In this document: positions 8,172 to 16,734 of the stretch, piece by piece
Layout: the number at the start of each line of letters is the position of its first letter
How positions within the stretch are numbered: the first letter of the stretch is position 1
Assembly: GCF_016775705.1 (NCBI RefSeq)
Contig: NZ_CP068760.1
Span: 2,976,001-3,040,000, forward strand
Length of the DNA stretch: 64,000 nucleotides
Source: Chryseobacterium cucumeris
GTDB taxonomy: Bacteria > Bacteroidota > Bacteroidia > Flavobacteriales > Weeksellaceae
Reading direction: 5' to 3'
Made by a program: the position numbers and the translations under genes
The notes under the pieces: model-generated
Database searches by the model: none
Told to the model about the DNA's origin: nothing
What the model saw: the letters and a program-made list of their open reading frames with translations, nothing else

Positions 8172-9590
8172 TTATAAGGTTAATCCCAGTTTCTCAGCTT
8201 CAGCAATGACAAACTTCGTCGCTTCTTCTTTTTCATTGGGAATTTCACCTTCAAGAATAGCTTCTTTCACTTTCTCTTTCAGGATACCAATTTCACGGCC
8301 CGGCTTAAGATTAAACATTTCCATAATTTCTTCTCCGGTGATAGGCGGCTGGAAGTTTCTTACCTGATCTTTTTCTTCCACTTCCTTGATCTTGACCGCT
8401 ACATATTCAAAGTTTCTTTTGAATTTCTCCTGTTTTTTAGAATTTTTAGTGGTAATATCTGCCTTGCAAAGGGTGAAAAGATCTTCCAGATCTTCTCCGG
8501 CATCAAATAAAAGTCTTCTTAATGCAGAATCTGAAGCATCATCCGTAATCAGTGCAATAGGCCTTGATGAAAGCTTGACCATTTTCTGAACATATTTCAT
8601 ATCACTTCCCAAGGGTAATTTCAATCTCTGGAAAAGTGTTTTTACCATTTTTGAACCTAAAAATTCATGCCCGTGAAAAGTCCATCCTGTTCCCTCTACA
8701 AACTTTTTCGTCGGAGCTTTTCCAATGTCATGAAGAAGGGCAGACCAGCGTAGCCAAAGATTATCGGTATTCACAGAAATATTATCCACTACTTCCAGCG
8801 TATGGTAAAAATTATCTTTGTGAGTTTGTCCTTCCACTTCTTCCACGCCCTTCAGTTCGATCAGTTCAGGAATAATCAGCTTCATAAGACCGGTTTGTTC
8901 CATCAGTCTCAATCCGATAGACGGTTTTTCAGACATCATGATTTTGTTAAACTCTACCATGATTCTTTCCATGGAAACAATCCTGATTCTTTCTGCTTCC
9001 TGTTGGATCGCTTTCAGAGAGTTTTCCTCAATTTTAAAATTTAAAGTGGAAGCAAAACGCACTGCTCTCATCATCCTTAACGGATCATCAGAATAGGTTT
9101 GCGCAGGTTCCAGAGGAGTTCTTAAAATTTCTTTTTCAAGATCATCAATCCCATTAAAAGGATCAATCAATTCTCCGAAATTATTTTTATTTAAAGAAAT
9201 AGCCATCGCATTGATGGTAAAATCTCTTCTTTTCTGGTCATCTTCAAGACTTCCGCCTTCCACTTCTGGCTTCCGGCTGTTTTCTGTGTAGCTTTCCTTT
9301 CTTGCTCCCACAAACTCAAGTTCAAGTTCTTTATACTTGATCATAGCCGTTCCGTAAGTTTTGAATACGGAAACCTTCAATTTCGGATCTATATCCTGAG
9401 CTACATTCTGAGCAAGCTCGATACCGCTTTGTTCCGTTACAAAATCTATATCGGTAGATGCTTTTCTGTTCATCAGCAGATCTCGCACATAACCACCCAC
9501 AATGTATACGGACTGATTATTCCTTTCTGCTGCTTCAGAAATGATTTTAAATAGTTTTAAATTCTTATTTTGATTAAGATTAATTTTCAT
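8172..9590 (-). CDS. tRNA nucleotidyltransferase / poly(A) polymerase family protein with HD domain (CCA-adding type)
   Basis: A 472-residue protein. The N-terminal nucleotidyltransferase head has the family signature VYIVGGYVRDLLMNR and the metal-binding STDIDFVT (two Asp). The RRDFTINAMAI motif and the neck DDPLRMMRAVRFAS follow, then an HD phosphohydrolase domain with LLHDIGKAPTKKF and GHEFLGSKM. The architecture matches bacterial CCA-adding enzymes with an HD domain, which build or repair the 3' CCA end of tRNA. An upstream TTG at 9608 is in frame, but the ATG at 9590 gives the normal N terminus and is chosen. Assignment to CCA addition rather than A-addition alone is by family; no other copy is visible. 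Confidence 0.88.
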   Translation of the reverse strand: MKINLNQNKNLKLFKIISEAAERNNQSVYIVGGYVRDLLMNRKASTDIDFVTEQSGIELAQNVAQDIDPKLKVSVFKTYGTAMIKYKELELEFVGARKESYTENSRKPEVEGGSLEDDQKRRDFTINAMAISLNKNNFGELIDPFNGIDDLEKEILRTPLEPAQTYSDDPLRMMRAVRFASTLNFKIEENSLKAIQQEAERIRIVSMERIMVEFNKIMMSEKPSIGLRLMEQTGLMKLIIPELIELKGVEEVEGQTHKDNFYHTLEVVDNISVNTDNLWLRWSALLHDIGKAPTKKFVEGTGWTFHGHEFLGSKMVKTLFQRLKLPLGSDMKYVQKMVKLSSRPIALITDDASDSALRRLLFDAGEDLEDLFTLCKADITTKNSKKQEKFKRNFEYVAVKIKEVEEKDQVRNFQPPITGEEIMEMFNLKPGREIGILKEKVKEAILEGEIPNEKEEATKFVIAEAEKLGLTL

Positions 9591-9627
9591 CGTTGATAAT
9601 AGTGACAATTTCTACGTATGTTACCCA

Positions 9628-9972
9628 TTAATCATAATGAGCATACATTCTACTAATTTTTCCCTCTCCATTAAAAAACATGACTTCAACGGCATGTTTA
9701 TCCATAATCGACTTATAAAATAATGCTACCGAATCTACTCCTGCTGTGGAATGGATCAGATCAAAATGAAGGTCAGGAAATTTATCCAATGCCTTTCTCC
9801 AATATTCACGAACAGCTTCTTTTCCTTTTAAAGAACTTTCTTTACCGCCCGTAGCCAGTGCAATCATAGGAGTTGTAATCTCAATATCATCTGAATAGTG
9901 GGAAAGTATATCCTCCAGATCATGAGAATTCCACGCATTGATCCACATTTGGGCAAATTCGTGATGATTCAT
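9628..9972 (-). CDS. SnoaL-like / NTF2-fold protein
   Basis: A 114-residue cytoplasmic protein with the NTF2-like cone fold signature: an N-terminal helix WINAWNSHDLEDILSHYSDD, then GKEAVREYWRKALDKFPDL and alternating beta strands to the C terminus. Family members range from small-molecule isomerases to ligand-binding proteins with no known reaction, and no catalytic residue can be assigned here. It lies between the CCA-enzyme and the YrdC gene on the same strand, 37 bases upstream of the former, and may be co-transcribed with it. Confidence 0.7.
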   Translation of the reverse strand: MNHHEFAQMWINAWNSHDLEDILSHYSDDIEITTPMIALATGGKESSLKGKEAVREYWRKALDKFPDLHFDLIHSTAGVDSVALFYKSIMDKHAVEVMFFNGEGKISRMYAHYD

Positions 9973-10079
9973 AGCAAATAGTTTATGAGTTGAGTTTGCA
10001 AAGATAGAATTAAAAAAAAGAAATCCTGCCGATATGAACTGACAAGACTCTAAAAAGTAAACATAAAAGTTCAGAATTC

Positions 10080-10628
10080 TTATTCCCGAAGAACTTTTAT
10101 TCTGTTGTCATTCCATATTTTGATCACCGAAGAACCTGAGTATTTTGAAACTTTTTCTCTGTCTTCTTCCACTGCATAATCTACAAGGCTGATTATTTCC
10201 TCAGAAATATCAGAGAATTTCAATGGACTTTTTTCACCGCTGAAATTGGCAGAGGTAGATACCAATGGTCTGTTCAGTTTTGTAATCAGTTTTTTACAGA
10301 AATCATTTTTTACAAGACGAATTCCGATACTTCCATCCTCTGCAAGAAGTTCTTTGGGTAAACCTCTTGGGTTTTCGTAAACGATAGTTACCGGTTTTTC
10401 ACTGAGATCAATAATTTCCCAGGCCATTTCAGGAACATCCACAAGATCCTGAAGTCTTTTCTCAGATTCCACAAGGATGATCATGGATTTGTTTTTTTCG
10501 CGCTTTTTAATGTCAAAAATCTTATTGACCGCTTCTATATTGGTGGCATCACAACCAATTCCCCAGATAGTATCAGTAGGGTAAAGAATTGTTCCGCCGG
10601 ATTTTAATATTTCGATAATATGTTCCAT
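10080..10628 (-). CDS. Sua5/YciO/YrdC-family L-threonylcarbamoyladenylate synthase
   Basis: A 182-residue single-domain YrdC protein. It has the substrate-binding signature GGTILYPTDTIWGIGCDA, KKREKNKSMIILV, SIGIRLVKNDF and PLVSTSANFSG. The length matches TsaC-type enzymes without the C-terminal Sua5 domain. These enzymes make threonylcarbamoyl-AMP from threonine, bicarbonate and ATP, the first step of the t6A37 modification of ANN-decoding tRNAs, in the cytoplasm. YciO-type paralogues share the fold, so the symbol is left empty, but the complete substrate pocket favours the TsaC role. A neighbouring tRNA end-processing gene fits but proves nothing. Confidence 0.85.
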   Translation of the reverse strand: MEHIIEILKSGGTILYPTDTIWGIGCDATNIEAVNKIFDIKKREKNKSMIILVESEKRLQDLVDVPEMAWEIIDLSEKPVTIVYENPRGLPKELLAEDGSIGIRLVKNDFCKKLITKLNRPLVSTSANFSGEKSPLKFSDISEEIISLVDYAVEEDREKVSKYSGSSVIKIWNDNRIKVLRE

Positions 10629-10740
10629 AATTGTAGTGAATTCAAAGAATGGATAAAGGTAGAAAATATAAGAATTTCAGGCAAAAAAATGGGGTTTAAA
10701 TATGATTTTTCAGCTTGATTATTATGACAAGATGCAAAGA

Positions 10741-11337
10741 TTATAATCCATGAAAAAATGAATTAAAATAAGTTGTACGCTTAATAGGCTCAATATAATC
10801 AGGATGTAGTATTTTTTTGAAATCTTTTTTGGTAAGATGTTGTGAAATCAAGACAGGGAAATTTGATCTTGAACCTTCTTTAATTAAAGTATAAAGAATC
10901 GCATTGTTTTTAAAAAATACAATGGTTGTCTGTTCATAATCTTTACCCAAACTGTAGAGATCTGTCGGTTCATTAAGGAAAATCAGATTCCCAGAAATCT
11001 TTGAAATTCTATGATGATGTTTTTTTCCATACTCAATGATTCTGCTTTTAGCTTCTTCTTTAGGAATTTCAAACTTAATTTCTTTCAAATGTTTTTCGGT
11101 GTATTTACAATACAGCACATATACGCTACAGATGAATAAACTTATAAGAATTGCACACTCGAAGCTGTTATTAAAAGAAAAATCTACTTCTTTTAATAAC
11201 AGCAGAGAAGCTCCTGCCAATGCAGAAAATCCAAAATAGATCGAGATCGTATCAAACTTATCGTATGAACTTTCTTCAAAAACTAATTTTTCAGTTTGAA
11301 TACTTTCTGTGATTCTTAAATTTTTTATAGATCTCAT
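10741..11337 (-). CDS. Hypothetical two-TM membrane protein
   Basis: A 198-residue protein not recognised as a named family. Two transmembrane helices lie at about residues 32-48 (SIYFGFSALAGASLLLL) and 61-78 (CAILISLFICSVYVLY), followed by a soluble domain of about 110 residues that would face the cytoplasm. The domain contains EEAKSRIIEYGKKHHHRISK and a beta-rich end. It starts 6 bases after the frameshifted membrane gene ends, so it is the last gene of a DinB-led operon. Confidence 0.6.
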   Translation of the reverse strand: MRSIKNLRITESIQTEKLVFEESSYDKFDTISIYFGFSALAGASLLLLKEVDFSFNNSFECAILISLFICSVYVLYCKYTEKHLKEIKFEIPKEEAKSRIIEYGKKHHHRISKISGNLIFLNEPTDLYSLGKDYEQTTIVFFKNNAILYTLIKEGSRSNFPVLISQHLTKKDFKKILHPDYIEPIKRTTYFNSFFHGL

Positions 11338-11343
11338 TGCACA

Positions 11344-11789
11344 TCAGGATGAGAATTTATGATTGATAAATTTAGATTTTATGGTTAAATATAATGAGCC
11401 AGCTATTAAAAATGCAATAGAAGCTATCCACAAAAAATAACCTGTTTCCAAGCTGTATATTCTTCCCATTCTTCCATTTTCTGCAGCCAGAATTTCCTTC
11501 CAGAAAAAAAATGTTCCTGCAATTAAAAAAGCTATTGCAGCCAATATCATAGAAATTAAAAAATATTTTTTATAACAGAATACCACTGCAATAAAGAACC
11601 AAATATTAGCTGTCCATACCAGAAATTCAAATAAGCCCCCGCCTAAAAAGCTAATCGAACCTATAAGAAAAGTTTCAAATGATTTATAATCTTAATCTCT
11701 CCCATATCTTCAACTTTAAAAGCTGTAAAACAAAAAGAAATTATGAAAATTAACAGGCTGGCAAGGGGAATTCGTTTTCTTACATCCAT
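11344..11789 (-). pseudogene. Small four-TM membrane protein gene broken by a frameshift
   Basis: Reading the minus strand from ATG 11789 gives MDVRKRIPLASLLIFIISF and onward to GEIKI, then runs into TAG at 11661-11663. The other frame, entered within about 11664-11692, reads YKSFETFLIGSISFLGGGLF, then VWTANIWFFIAVVFCYKKYF, and continues to the stop at 11344. Joined, the two parts give a coherent protein of roughly 148 residues with four hydrophobic helices, whereas the second part alone would have to start at an internal GTG (11586). The ATG overlaps the stop of the DinB gene, which suggests the gene originally was translationally coupled. It could be a true pseudogene, a programmed shift, or a base error in the assembly. 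The family is not recognised. Confidence 0.65.
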
Positions 11790-12292
11790 CCCAATTTCGA
11801 TAAATACCTTTCCTCAATAATATTCAGGTGGTGATAATTGTGACCTATAATCAGTTTTCCGATAGTTTCTACAGATATTTTATGGCCATTGGCTGTTCCT
11901 GTATTCTGTAAAGCAGAAGGTTGAAGAGTTTCTAATAAAATCTGTGAAGATTTTCTCACCAGTTTGTATTCTTCCAAAAGAGATTCCAGGCTTCTTTCAC
12001 CTGCAAAAGAATTTTCTGCATATTCATTTTCATCAAATCCGGGAAGATTGTTTTTTTCTCCTCTCGCAAAAGCTAATATTCTGTATTGGAAGACTCTTTC
12101 TGTATCAGATAAGTGGAGTAGAAGACCTTTTAAAGTCCATTTTCCTTCTGCATAAGCAAAATTAGATTGTTCTTCGGTAAGGTTGGAATAAATTCCGATG
12201 GTTTTGTCTGCTGATATCTGCAGTTCATTGATCCAGTTTCCTGATGGAATCTGATCTAAATATCTTTGGATGTATTTTTGAAAGTCGGTCAT
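11780..12292 (-). CDS. DinB/YfiT-like metal-dependent four-helix-bundle protein
   Basis: A 170-residue DinB-superfamily protein. It shows KWTLKGLLLHLSDTERVFQY, where His is a metal ligand of the fold, a second region FAGERSLESLLEEYKLVRKS, and the C-terminal IIGHNYHHLNIIEERYL with the GHxxHH metal-binding cluster. Members include thiol transferases and damage-inducible proteins; the substrate here is unknown. An in-frame ATG at 12367 would add a leader translated from a degenerate intergenic repeat, so the ATG at 12292 is taken as the start. It leads a minus-strand operon with the frameshifted membrane gene and the two-TM protein. Confidence 0.8.
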   Translation of the reverse strand: MTDFQKYIQRYLDQIPSGNWINELQISADKTIGIYSNLTEEQSNFAYAEGKWTLKGLLLHLSDTERVFQYRILAFARGEKNNLPGFDENEYAENSFAGERSLESLLEEYKLVRKSSQILLETLQPSALQNTGTANGHKISVETIGKLIIGHNYHHLNIIEERYLSKLGWM

Positions 12293-12308
12293 ATTATTTT
12301 TTGTTTGG

Positions 12309-12350
12309 GTTACGGGTTTTCGGGATTCGGGGTCTTGAGATTCGGGATGG
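12309..12350. repeat. Degenerate TTCGGG-type short tandem repeat
   Basis: Imperfect copies of a seven- to nine-base unit (TTCGGGATTCGGGG, then GATTCGGGATGG). Similar text occurs at 38816-38862 and 47556-47583, always in intergenic DNA. Confidence 0.5.
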
Positions 12351-12374
12351 TGAGTGTAACGCATCAATTACTCA

Positions 12375-12824
12375 TTAATCATGATTCGTCCACTCGTAGA
12401 AATTTACAGAGTCATAAAGCTCAAAACCGCTGGCTGGATACAATTGGTTTCCAATATCATTGCTTTTTCCTGTTTCTAAAAGAATTCCACATGCTTTTGA
12501 GGAACGGCAGAGTTGCTTAGATTCTTCAATCAGTTTTTTAGAATATCCTTTTCCTCTGTGACTTTCATTTACATACAGGTCGTTCAGCAGCCAGTAACGC
12601 TGCATTCTTGTAGATGAAAATATAGGATATAGCTGTACAAAACCTGTCAGGTTACCATTTTCTTCCGTAACAAAAATTTCGGAATCTTTGTTTTCAAGTC
12701 TGTCCTGAAGAAAGGTTGTAGCAGCAGGAATATCTGATTCTTTGTGATAAAATATCCTGTACTGATCAAATAATTCTGCGAGTTGTGGTAAGTCGGAAAT
12801 AGTTGCTTTCCTTGAGTTTTTCAT
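12375..12824 (-). CDS. GNAT-family N-acetyltransferase
   Basis: A 149-residue single-domain GNAT. It has LAELFDQYRIFY near the N terminus, the central strand LLNDLYVNESHRGKGYSKKL containing the acetyl-CoA pyrophosphate loop (RGKGYS), and the C-terminal YPASGFELYDSVNFYEW. The substrate is not predictable; proteins of this type acetylate small amines, polyamines or protein N termini. It stands alone between the DinB gene and the metB terminator. Confidence 0.85.
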   Translation of the reverse strand: MKNSRKATISDLPQLAELFDQYRIFYHKESDIPAATTFLQDRLENKDSEIFVTEENGNLTGFVQLYPIFSSTRMQRYWLLNDLYVNESHRGKGYSKKLIEESKQLCRSSKACGILLETGKSNDIGNQLYPASGFELYDSVNFYEWTNHD

Positions 12825-12845
12825 AATATCAGTTGGTGTTATAAT

Positions 12846-12878
12846 AAATGAGAAGGATTATCAAAACCCTTCTCATTT
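12846..12878 (-). terminator. Terminator of the cystathionine gamma-synthase gene
   Basis: An 11-bp stem (AAATGAGAAGG at 12846-12856 with CCTTCTCATTT at 12868-12878), 14 bases beyond the minus-strand stop. Confidence 0.75.
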
Positions 12879-12891
12879 AATGTATTGTATG

Positions 12892-14031
12892 TTAAGAAAA
12901 AGCTTTCTCAAGATCTGCAATAAGATCCTCTGCATCTTCAATGCCTACGCTTAAACGTACAAGGTCGTCCGTGATTCCCAGTTCAGCACGTTTTTCTGCC
13001 GGGATTGAAGCGTGAGTCATCAACGCAGGGTGGTTAGCCAAAGATTCTACACCTCCTAAAGATTCCGCAAGGGTAAATACTCTTACTTTTTCCAAGAATT
13101 TGACAGCATCTTCTTTCTTACCGGATTTAAAAGTGAATGAAACCATTCCCCCTGATTCCTTCATCTGGGATTTTGCCAGTTCATACTGTGGATGAGATTC
13201 CAATCCCGGATAAATTACCTTATCCACAGCTGGATGTGTCTCAAGGTACTTCGCTACAGCAAGACCATTGTCCGAATGTCTCTGCATTCTTAAGGCCAGT
13301 GTTTTAATTCCTCTCAATACAAGATAAGAATCGTGAGGACCTAAAATACCACCGCTTGCAAACTGAATAAAGTGAAGTTTTTCTCCCAGTTCGGCATCTT
13401 TAGCAATAAGAGCTCCTGCAATTACATCAGAATGGCCTCCTAAATATTTCGTTGCGGAGTGCATTACAATGTCAGCTCCCAAATCAATAGGTCTCTGGAT
13501 ATAAGGCGTAGCAAAAGTATTGTCTACTGCTACCAGAATATCTTTCCCTTTTGCAACTTCTACTACTGCTTTGATATCTACTAATTTCATCAAAGGGTTC
13601 GTAGGAGTTTCTACCCAGATCAGTTTTGTTTTATCTGTAATGACATCAGCAATTTTAGAAACATCGTCAAAATTTACGAATGTGAATTTCAGCTGATATT
13701 TTTCGAAAAGTCTCGTGAACATTCTGTAAGTTCCTCCGTAAAGGTCATCTACAGCAATCACTTCATCACCTGGGTTTAATAATTTCAAAACACAGTCGAT
13801 GGCTGCAAGACCGGAACCGAAAGCCAGACCTCTCGCTCCGTTTTCAATACTTGCCAAAGAATCTTCCAATGCCTGTCTTGTAGGATTGGCAGCTCTTGAA
13901 TATTCGTATCCGGAATGTACTCCCGGACTCTTCTGTGCAAACGTAGAGGTTAAAAATACAGGTACATTTACAGAACCTGTTGCAGACTCGTGGTGCTGCC
14001 CTCCGTGAATTACTTTTGTATTAAAATTCAT
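12892..14031 (-). CDS. metB: Cystathionine gamma-synthase / gamma-lyase family PLP enzyme
   Basis: A 379-residue trans-sulfuration enzyme of the Cys/Met metabolism PLP family. It has YEYSRAANPTRQALE, FGSGLAAIDCVL, the TPTNPLMKLVDI motif, and HSATKYLGGHSD with the PLP lysine at about residue 195. The C-terminal SLGGVESLANHPALMTHAS is also typical. It catalyses gamma-replacement (cystathionine synthesis from an activated homoserine and cysteine) or gamma/beta elimination; members in this clade are hard to separate by eye, so metB is provisional. The ATG at 14031 gives the standard N terminus (MNFNTKVIHGG). It is monocistronic by its terminator and the 130-base gap upstream. Confidence 0.85.
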   Translation of the reverse strand: MNFNTKVIHGGQHHESATGSVNVPVFLTSTFAQKSPGVHSGYEYSRAANPTRQALEDSLASIENGARGLAFGSGLAAIDCVLKLLNPGDEVIAVDDLYGGTYRMFTRLFEKYQLKFTFVNFDDVSKIADVITDKTKLIWVETPTNPLMKLVDIKAVVEVAKGKDILVAVDNTFATPYIQRPIDLGADIVMHSATKYLGGHSDVIAGALIAKDAELGEKLHFIQFASGGILGPHDSYLVLRGIKTLALRMQRHSDNGLAVAKYLETHPAVDKVIYPGLESHPQYELAKSQMKESGGMVSFTFKSGKKEDAVKFLEKVRVFTLAESLGGVESLANHPALMTHASIPAEKRAELGITDDLVRLSVGIEDAEDLIADLEKAFS

Positions 14032-14163
14032 AATTTTTTGCTTTAGGCTTAGCATTAAACAATAAAGTATATTGCTTAAGCGGATTGTTTATTTAAAATT
14101 TGCTCTAGCTGAATACAAAAAGCTTACCGCTTACTGCCTGCAGCTTACTGCAATTATATTTTT

Positions 14164-14487
14164 TTACTTAATAGCAGATTTTACCGCAAATTCTTCTGCA
14201 ATTTCTTCCATCCACTGCGCTACATCTTCTTCTCCGGTTGCTCTCTGATACGTATTTCCTAGAGATATTAAAATCTGGTGGATAAACATCTTCATCTGGT
14301 CTACAGGCATTTCTTTGGTCCAAAGATCAATTCTTAACGCTTCTCTTGTTTTATCATCCCATACGGAAATCATGGTTGCTTTGGTATCTTGTTTTTCAAT
14401 ACCGCCATCCTGAGCGTTCCATGTAATATTTTCCGGTACGTGATTTTCATCAAGCTCTACATCTATCGTAATCTGAGTCTTTCTCAT
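14164..14487 (-). CDS. gldC: Gliding motility protein GldC
   Basis: A 107-residue cytoplasmic protein with no signal peptide. The start RKTQITIDVELDENHVPENI, the middle WNAQDGG and TKEMPVDQMKMFIHQ, and the end VAQWMEEIAEEF match GldC of flavobacteria in sequence pattern and length. GldC is not strictly required for gliding in Flavobacterium but improves spreading, and its gene is normally downstream of gldB, as here (32 bases). Its biochemical role is unknown. Confidence 0.9.
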   Translation of the reverse strand: MRKTQITIDVELDENHVPENITWNAQDGGIEKQDTKATMISVWDDKTREALRIDLWTKEMPVDQMKMFIHQILISLGNTYQRATGEEDVAQWMEEIAEEFAVKSAIK

Positions 14488-14519
14488 TTTTCTATTTTTT
14501 CTAAATTCTAAAATTTCTA

Positions 14520-15503
14520 TTATTTAAGTTTCGGTTTATAACCGGATTGATTAAAAATTGTGGTAGCATCCATTTTCAGGAACTCTGTTAACTTTGTTTC
14601 AGGCTTTTCTTTAAAGTATGCTTTACAGATCTGCCAGCCTGTAAAAATCCCGATTTGTGGTGAAGATTCATTGTCAATTTCTGTATAAAACTTCGAGAAT
14701 GGGCCTGGGGAAATAAAACGTTCTCCCAGTCTCGGATCATCGCCGAAGATCAGATTACTTTCTACAAAATAATTCCAGATATTCGCCTCATTACTGGTTG
14801 CCCATTCATACTGCTTTTGAGTATAATTCATTTTCAGATAATCGGGAGTATCCGGAAGAAAAGCATCCTGAAGAATCATTACTTTTCCGTTCAGAATCAT
14901 CTGATCAATGAATTTCTGATGATCAGGAGATTCCGTTACAATATTTTCTGCAAACAACTGTGATACTTTAGGAACAATATTCTGTGGATTCATTGATTTT
15001 TGGAAATACAACTCCAGCCCTTTGTAATTAGGATTTCCATCACCCATAAAACCGGTTACATCTATGAATAACAGATTGCCTTTTTCATCATAAAATATAG
15101 GATCCTGTACCATCTGTAGAGCAGATGAGAACAGATATACTTTTGGATTTTTAAATTGAGGAAAGTAATATTTGATATGAGAAAATAAGCTCTGAAGCTC
15201 ATTTTGCAGCTTTGCCTGATCTATTTTCCCGATAGCTTCCTTGTAGATTTTTATCTCCTCAGCATCTGCTCTTCTTTTTTCGAAATCAGCATCAGAAACA
15301 CTTCCCTGGAACCAAGGAAATTGAGCTTTAAACTGATCCAATGGAATGTTCTGATTATAGAATTCTTTGGAAATATCTGTAATGTCAACTTTTTCGGCAG
15401 TTTGTTTGACTTCGACCTTCCATTGATTTTCAGGTTCTTTTTTGCAGGAAACAAGCCCGGCAGCTAAAACGAAAGAAAGCGCAATATATCTAAAAATCTT
15501 CAT
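14520..15503 (-). CDS. gldB: Gliding motility lipoprotein GldB
   Basis: A 327-residue lipoprotein: MKIFRYIALSFVLAAGLVSC gives a clear lipobox cysteine at residue 20. The body has QFPWFQGSVSDADFEKRR, FMGDGNPNYKGLELYF and FTGWQICKAYFKEKPE, a pattern known from GldB, which shares distant features with predicted Zn-dependent lipoprotein folds. In Flavobacterium johnsoniae GldB is required for gliding. A longer frame exists upstream (to 15725), but it overlaps the divergent gene and lacks a signal sequence until the ATG at 15503, which is therefore the start. gldB and gldC form an operon. Confidence 0.9.
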   Translation of the reverse strand: MKIFRYIALSFVLAAGLVSCKKEPENQWKVEVKQTAEKVDITDISKEFYNQNIPLDQFKAQFPWFQGSVSDADFEKRRADAEEIKIYKEAIGKIDQAKLQNELQSLFSHIKYYFPQFKNPKVYLFSSALQMVQDPIFYDEKGNLLFIDVTGFMGDGNPNYKGLELYFQKSMNPQNIVPKVSQLFAENIVTESPDHQKFIDQMILNGKVMILQDAFLPDTPDYLKMNYTQKQYEWATSNEANIWNYFVESNLIFGDDPRLGERFISPGPFSKFYTEIDNESSPQIGIFTGWQICKAYFKEKPETKLTEFLKMDATTIFNQSGYKPKLK

Positions 15504-15528
15504 TATTTTTACATGGAATTTAAGTTTA

Positions 15529-15536
15529 CAAAAATA
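15529..15536 (-). promoter_or_regulatory. Probable -7 element of the gldBC promoter
   Basis: Reading the minus strand, TATTTTTG matches the Bacteroidota -7 box TAnnTTTG, 25 bases before the GldB start. A TTG further upstream is only 13 bases away, shorter than usual, so the -33 box is unclear. Confidence 0.4.
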
Positions 15537-15555
15537 AGGATTAAATACACAATTC

Positions 15556-16194
15556 ATGATGAAAATTAAAATATTTACAGCGGGTTGCCTTATTTCCGGG
15601 CTTTCTTTTTTCTGCGGGCAAAACCTTGAATTTAAAGATAAAAACTTTGAAAAAGCAGTGCTGGAAAATTTTGATCTGAATAGAAACGGAATACTTGAAT
15701 CTCCGGAAGCAGGTAGGGTTACCAATCTGTTCCTGGTTCAGAAAGGAATTACTTCTGTAGAAGATCTGTCACTTTTTAAAAACGTGAAAATGGTTATTCT
15801 CGATGATAATAGAATTTCCAGCATTGTACTTAATGATTTGTCTCAGCTTGAATTATTTTCATGTACGGGATGCAAAATTTCTTCATTCAAAGCCGAAAAC
15901 CTTAAAAATTTAAGTTCATTATATCTCGATAATAATTTGTTGGAAAGTATTTCGCTGATGGAGATTCCGAAAATTGATCAATTAACATTATCTTTAAATC
16001 AATTAAAAATAATAAATCTGCTTCAGTTTAAAGTATTAAGAAAGCTGAATGTACAGCATAACAAGCTTCAGAAAATTGATATTTCCGGCAACCCGGCTTT
16101 ACAAACCCTTAATATCATGGGGAATAAGATAAGAGAAACAGATATAAAGAAGGGTGCTAAAACTAACGTAACCATTTTTGGAGCTGAAGAATAG
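15556..16194 (+). CDS. Secreted leucine-rich-repeat protein with an EF-hand/dockerin-like calcium loop
   Basis: A 212-residue protein with a signal peptide (hydrophobic core to about residue 20). Residues 40-51 (DLNRNGILESPE) have the spacing of a complete EF-hand loop, with acidic or amide ligands at positions 1, 3, 5 and 12 and Gly at 6. From about residue 65 come leucine-rich repeats of 20-22 residues: KMVILDDNRI, LSSLYLDNNLLES, QLTLSLNQL, LRKLNVQHNKLQK and LQTLNIMGNKI. Such a protein would act as an extracytoplasmic binding scaffold. No T9SS tail is seen. It is divergent from gldB and followed after 9 bases by a GNAT gene. Confidence 0.75.
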   Translation: MMKIKIFTAGCLISGLSFFCGQNLEFKDKNFEKAVLENFDLNRNGILESPEAGRVTNLFLVQKGITSVEDLSLFKNVKMVILDDNRISSIVLNDLSQLELFSCTGCKISSFKAENLKNLSSLYLDNNLLESISLMEIPKIDQLTLSLNQLKIINLLQFKVLRKLNVQHNKLQKIDISGNPALQTLNIMGNKIRETDIKKGAKTNVTIFGAEE

Positions 16195-16203
16195 ACTAAT
16201 ATT

Positions 16204-16734
16204 ATGATGATAGAAACAGAACGACTGATTTTAAGAAAACTCGAAGATGAAGATTTTGAACGCATATTTTTGCTGGATTCCAATCCTGAAGTTATGAAAT
16301 ACATTGGTGTACCGGCTTTGACGGATATCAATGAATCAAAAAAGGTCATCAGCATGATTCAGAAACAGTATGAGGAGAATGGAGTAGGAAGGCTTGGAGT
16401 AGTAGAAAAAGAGAGCGGACTTCTGATAGGATGGAGCGGCTTGAAACTGCTTACCCATGAAACCAATGGTTATAAAAATGTGCTGGAACTGGGATATCGT
16501 TTTCTGCCGGAATCATGGGGAAAAGGATATGCTGTGGAATCCGGAAAAGCTTCTCTGGATTATGGTTTTAATGATTTAAATGCAGAAGTCATTTATGCCT
16601 ATGCCCATTCTGAACATGATGCTTCCAATCATATTCTAAGAAAATTAGGTTTTGAAAAAACCGACGAGTTTGAAGAACCCGACGGAATCTGTTTCTGGTA
16701 TGAACTGAAGCGTGAAAAATACAGTAAAAAATGA
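16204..16734 (+). CDS. RimJ/RimL-type GNAT acetyltransferase
   Basis: A 176-residue protein with the RimJ/L hallmark opening ETERLILRKLEDEDFERIF, the acetyl-CoA-binding region ELGYRFLPESWGKGYAVESG, and the closing NHILRKLGFEKTDEF. The target could be a ribosomal-protein N terminus or a small metabolite. The second Met (16207) may be the real start. The stop overlaps the next GNAT start by four bases (ATGA at 16731-16734), so the two are co-translated. Confidence 0.85.
   Translation: MMIETERLILRKLEDEDFERIFLLDSNPEVMKYIGVPALTDINESKKVISMIQKQYEENGVGRLGVVEKESGLLIGWSGLKLLTHETNGYKNVLELGYRFLPESWGKGYAVESGKASLDYGFNDLNAEVIYAYAHSEHDASNHILRKLGFEKTDEFEEPDGICFWYELKREKYSKK

Noticed and set aside
14101..14160. 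Possible regulatory RNA upstream of the metB-type gene
   Set aside because: Short direct repeats (AGCTTACxGC) but no recognisable SAM or other riboswitch core.
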